Source: a bacterium (GTDB lineage Bacteria; JACRDZ01; JAJRWM01). From it: DNA of 6,063 nt. Of this stretch, positions 4,510 through 6,063 are shown one piece after another (position 1 is the stretch's first letter; every line of letters begins with the position of its first letter). The notes beneath the pieces are model-generated. The model did no database searches. It saw nothing but the letters and a program-made list of their open reading frames with translations, and was not told where the DNA came from. The translations under genes and the position numbers were made by a program. The stretch lies in contig JAJRWM010000016.1 of NCBI GenBank assembly GCA_024276815.1, forward strand, positions 1 to 6,063. Reading direction: 5' to 3'.

Positions 4510-5814
4510 TCAATAACGCTTATGGTCGGTTTTAATCTCCACTTCAAAGACGTGGGGCAGTTTCATTATCTGCCCGATGATCTCCGCGGTCAGTTTCACA
4601 CCCTCTTCAAAAAGAATTACCCTGTCGGTGTTGTTTAAAATCGGTTTGGCCAGAATCATACCAGGTTCAAGCTTTTCCCGGTCCACCCTGCTTACTTTGT
4701 AAATTTCCCCGCCGGGTATTGGAGGTGGTGGAGACGGTGGGGGTTGTTTGGGGCTGGCGGCGGATTCCGGTTTTTTGGTCGGCATCAAAGGTGGTTCTTC
4801 TTTTCCCTCATTATAAATATCGGCCTGAAACTCTTTCTTCAGATAGCTGTAATCTATTATTTTTTCCAGGGCCTCTTTTTCCAGGTAAACGTCATCCTCG
4901 ATCATGACCATCAACGCCAGTTCTTCCAGGATGTTGAACACCTCTTCGAAATTGGTGAAAACACCGGCTTTTACGCCCAGTTCTTTCCGTAGCGAATCAA
5001 TATTGACAACCAGCCGCTGCCCCTGTGGCTGCCCGATCTTTTTCACAACCCTCAGAATGACGTCCAATAGATGTAAATCTTTTTCCGAAGAGAATAAAGC
5101 ATCCAACTTGGGGTTGCTTTCCTTGGTGAATTTATTTTTCTTCTCCAGATAATTAACATAATCCTGTAATTTGCTGATATCCGGGATGATCAGGAGTTGT
5201 TTTTTAGCGTGAGCATCGCCGATTCTGACTAATTTTTTGTCGGTCAACCGGTTTATGCTTGTTTCCGCCTCAGCCAAGGAGAGGCCCAGCTTGTTGGCCA
5301 TGAACTTCTGGGCCAGGCCCAGGTTAAGCTTTACCTCAGACGCGTTTTGTTGACCATAGGCTTTGGCGATATCAATCAAAGTCGCTACGGTCTGGCTGGT
5401 TTTCTCCTTTAAGAGGAAAGTCGCCAGGCGTTCATTGGTCGTCCGCAGACGATTAATGATGATGCGGATAAGCGAAGTTATCCAGCTTGGCAGTTTATCC
5501 AACTGGTTATCCATCATGGCTTTGGTGATTACCAGGATGTTGGAATCTGTCAACAGGCGGGCGGACGCCGAGCGGGGTTTCTGGTCAAAGAAAGCCATTT
5601 CCCCGAAGATATCACCTTTGCAGAAGACCGCCAGTGACGTTTCGTCCTCACCGCTGGTCTTGACGATCTCTACGGCGCCCTCGATAATAAAATAGAGTTC
5701 ATCGGAAGCGTCTCCTTCGTGAAACAGGAACTCGCCGGCTTCAAAGAGTTTTCCTTTTTGATTAAGTTTACCGAACAAAATCACTTCCCTTTCGTTTGCT
5801 ATGGCTCGTATCAA
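4510..5814 (-). CDS. Crp-like cyclic-nucleotide-binding multidomain regulator
   Basis: The 434-residue protein starts with a cNMP-binding domain (about 14-110). Its phosphate-binding cassette FGEMAFFDQKPRSASA keeps the Glu72 and Arg81 that contact cyclic nucleotide in CAP-type proteins. A long helix (about 110-140) leads to a winged helix (about 163-210). A second helical, possibly winged region (about 244-322) follows, then a linker rich in Pro (341-367, with PPPSPPPP). The C-terminal domain (about 371-428) has KLEPGMILAKPILNNTD and EGVKLTAEII, a pattern I know from regions preceding HD-GYP domains; here it stands without one. Twice the length of ordinary Crp. The start is TTG at 5814 because no ATG or GTG lies upstream in frame before a stop; no clear ribosome site is seen, and GTG at codon 11 is an alternative. 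Convergent with the REC-STAS gene, 71 bp apart, without an obvious terminator. Ligand and targets unknown. Confidence 0.8.
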   Translation of the reverse strand: MIRAIANEREVILFGKLNQKGKLFEAGEFLFHEGDASDELYFIIEGAVEIVKTSGEDETSLAVFCKGDIFGEMAFFDQKPRSASARLLTDSNILVITKAMMDNQLDKLPSWITSLIRIIINRLRTTNERLATFLLKEKTSQTVATLIDIAKAYGQQNASEVKLNLGLAQKFMANKLGLSLAEAETSINRLTDKKLVRIGDAHAKKQLLIIPDISKLQDYVNYLEKKNKFTKESNPKLDALFSSEKDLHLLDVILRVVKKIGQPQGQRLVVNIDSLRKELGVKAGVFTNFEEVFNILEELALMVMIEDDVYLEKEALEKIIDYSYLKKEFQADIYNEGKEEPPLMPTKKPESAASPKQPPPSPPPPIPGGEIYKVSRVDREKLEPGMILAKPILNNTDRVILFEEGVKLTAEIIGQIMKLPHVFEVEIKTDHKRY

Positions 5815-5825
5815 ACCATCGGCGA

Positions 5826-5847
5826 GAGTCTGGCCCGGGTAAGACTC
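5826..5847. promoter_or_regulatory. Dyad in the leader of the cNMP-binding gene
   Basis: A 22-bp imperfect dyad has arms GAGTCT (5826-5831) and AGACTC (5842-5847) with CCCGGG at its centre (5834-5839). On the minus strand it ends 11 bp before the TTG start and lies downstream of the predicted transcription start. It could be an RNA hairpin limiting translation, or an operator bound by the dimeric product itself. Confidence 0.4.
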
Positions 5848-5874
5848 CCGCTCTGATACCCGCCATTCCGAATA

Positions 5875-5902
5875 ATGATACTATGTTTTCACCTGCTTTC
5901 AA
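5875..5902 (-). promoter_or_regulatory. Sigma70-like promoter of the cNMP-binding gene
   Basis: On the minus strand TTGAAA (5897-5902, 5 of 6) and TATCAT (5875-5880, 5 of 6) are separated by 16 bp. Transcription would start near 5868, giving a leader of about 54 nt that contains the dyad at 5826-5847. Position and strand fit the gene starting at 5814. Confidence 0.5.
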
Positions 5903-5986
5903 ACAGCAAAGTTATCTTTTATGGAACGCGTCAGTTATTGGGGGAGGGGGTTAAGGTAATGTCCGGGAGCAGTCGATAAGCAGGAC

Positions 5987-6063
5987 ATGGGGTATTGTGA
6001 AGCATGTTTCGAGAAACAGCAAGAAAACGATAGATTAAGAACGGAAATCGAATATCTCCGCGG
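5987..6063 (+). CDS. N-terminal start of a probable transposase (partial)
   Basis: An ATG at 5987 opens a frame that runs off the window after 25 codons, beginning MGYCEACFEKQQENDRLR. A CxxC pair followed by a charged coiled-coil of the 'ENDRLRxEIExLR' type is what I remember from the N-termini of certain transposases, including IS66-like proteins. GGGAG (5964-5968) is a distant ribosome-site candidate. With so little sequence the family is uncertain; any small coiled-coil protein remains possible. Confidence 0.4.
   Translation, partial: MGYCEACFEKQQENDRLRTEIEYLR

Noticed and set aside
4719-5695. Several plus-strand frames opposite the Crp-like gene
   Set aside because: Antisense shadows; the minus-strand frame has clear cNMP-binding and winged-helix motifs.
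819-6037. 14-bp direct repeat AAAACGATAGATTA at 819-832 and 6024-6037
   Set aside because: Both copies lie inside coding sequence; one such AT-rich match in 6 kb is not far from chance, and the positions do not mark element ends.
1-6063. CRISPR array, tRNA, rRNA, toxin-antitoxin or phage defence genes
   Set aside because: No regularly spaced repeats, clover-leaf sequence, rRNA signature or recognisable defence gene was seen on either strand.

Overview
The window looks like chromosomal DNA of a Gram-negative, probably anaerobic or facultatively respiring bacterium. Base composition appears moderate. A 12-heme c-type cytochrome of the doubled-CXXCH kind, a TlpA/ResA-type thioredoxin lipoprotein and Crp-like and response-regulator multidomain proteins suggest a deltaproteobacterial lineage or a candidate phylum with similar respiration. 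The taxonomic guess is inference; no rRNA or tRNA is present.

Layout. (1) 1-155: the tail of a DDE/integrase-type transposase and its short terminal repeats, i.e. the right end of an insertion sequence. (2) 239-1925, plus strand: a sigma70-like promoter with a palindrome in its spacer, a small FMN nitroreductase, and 12 bp later a secreted dodecaheme cytochrome c. (3) 1926-2299: a 374-bp gap with overlapping palindromes at the cytochrome stop, a strong -10 box and a nested inverted repeat that could fold in the leader of the next operon. (4) 2300-4438, plus strand: TlpA-like lipoprotein, thioredoxin (trxA), a ferredoxin fused to an anti-sigma-type zinc finger (ZAS/zf-HC2), and a response regulator with a REC-STAS architecture. 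(5) 4510-5814, minus strand, convergent: a large Crp-like cyclic-nucleotide-binding protein with winged helix, Pro-rich linker and a C-terminal 'PGM-x-L' domain, with its own promoter at 5875-5902. (6) 5987-6063: the first 25 codons of another probable transposase. Mobile-element coding sequence therefore lies at both edges.

How the genes may work together. The nitroreductase/cytochrome pair is an electron-transfer unit. The TlpA-like lipoprotein is a plausible keeper of reduced CXXCH thiols for cytochrome maturation outside the membrane, while TrxA does thiol reduction in the cytoplasm. The most unusual gene is 3203-3622: two [4Fe-4S] cluster motifs joined to a domain with the same Cys/His spacing as redox-sensing anti-sigma factors such as RsrA. 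It lies 3 bp after the thioredoxin stop, in the same frame, and begins at a TTG codon. The following gene carries a STAS domain, the fold of anti-anti-sigma factors. I infer a possible redox-sensing regulatory module (thioredoxin, Fe-S/zinc-finger protein, REC-STAS protein), but no sigma factor gene is in the window and this is a hypothesis only.
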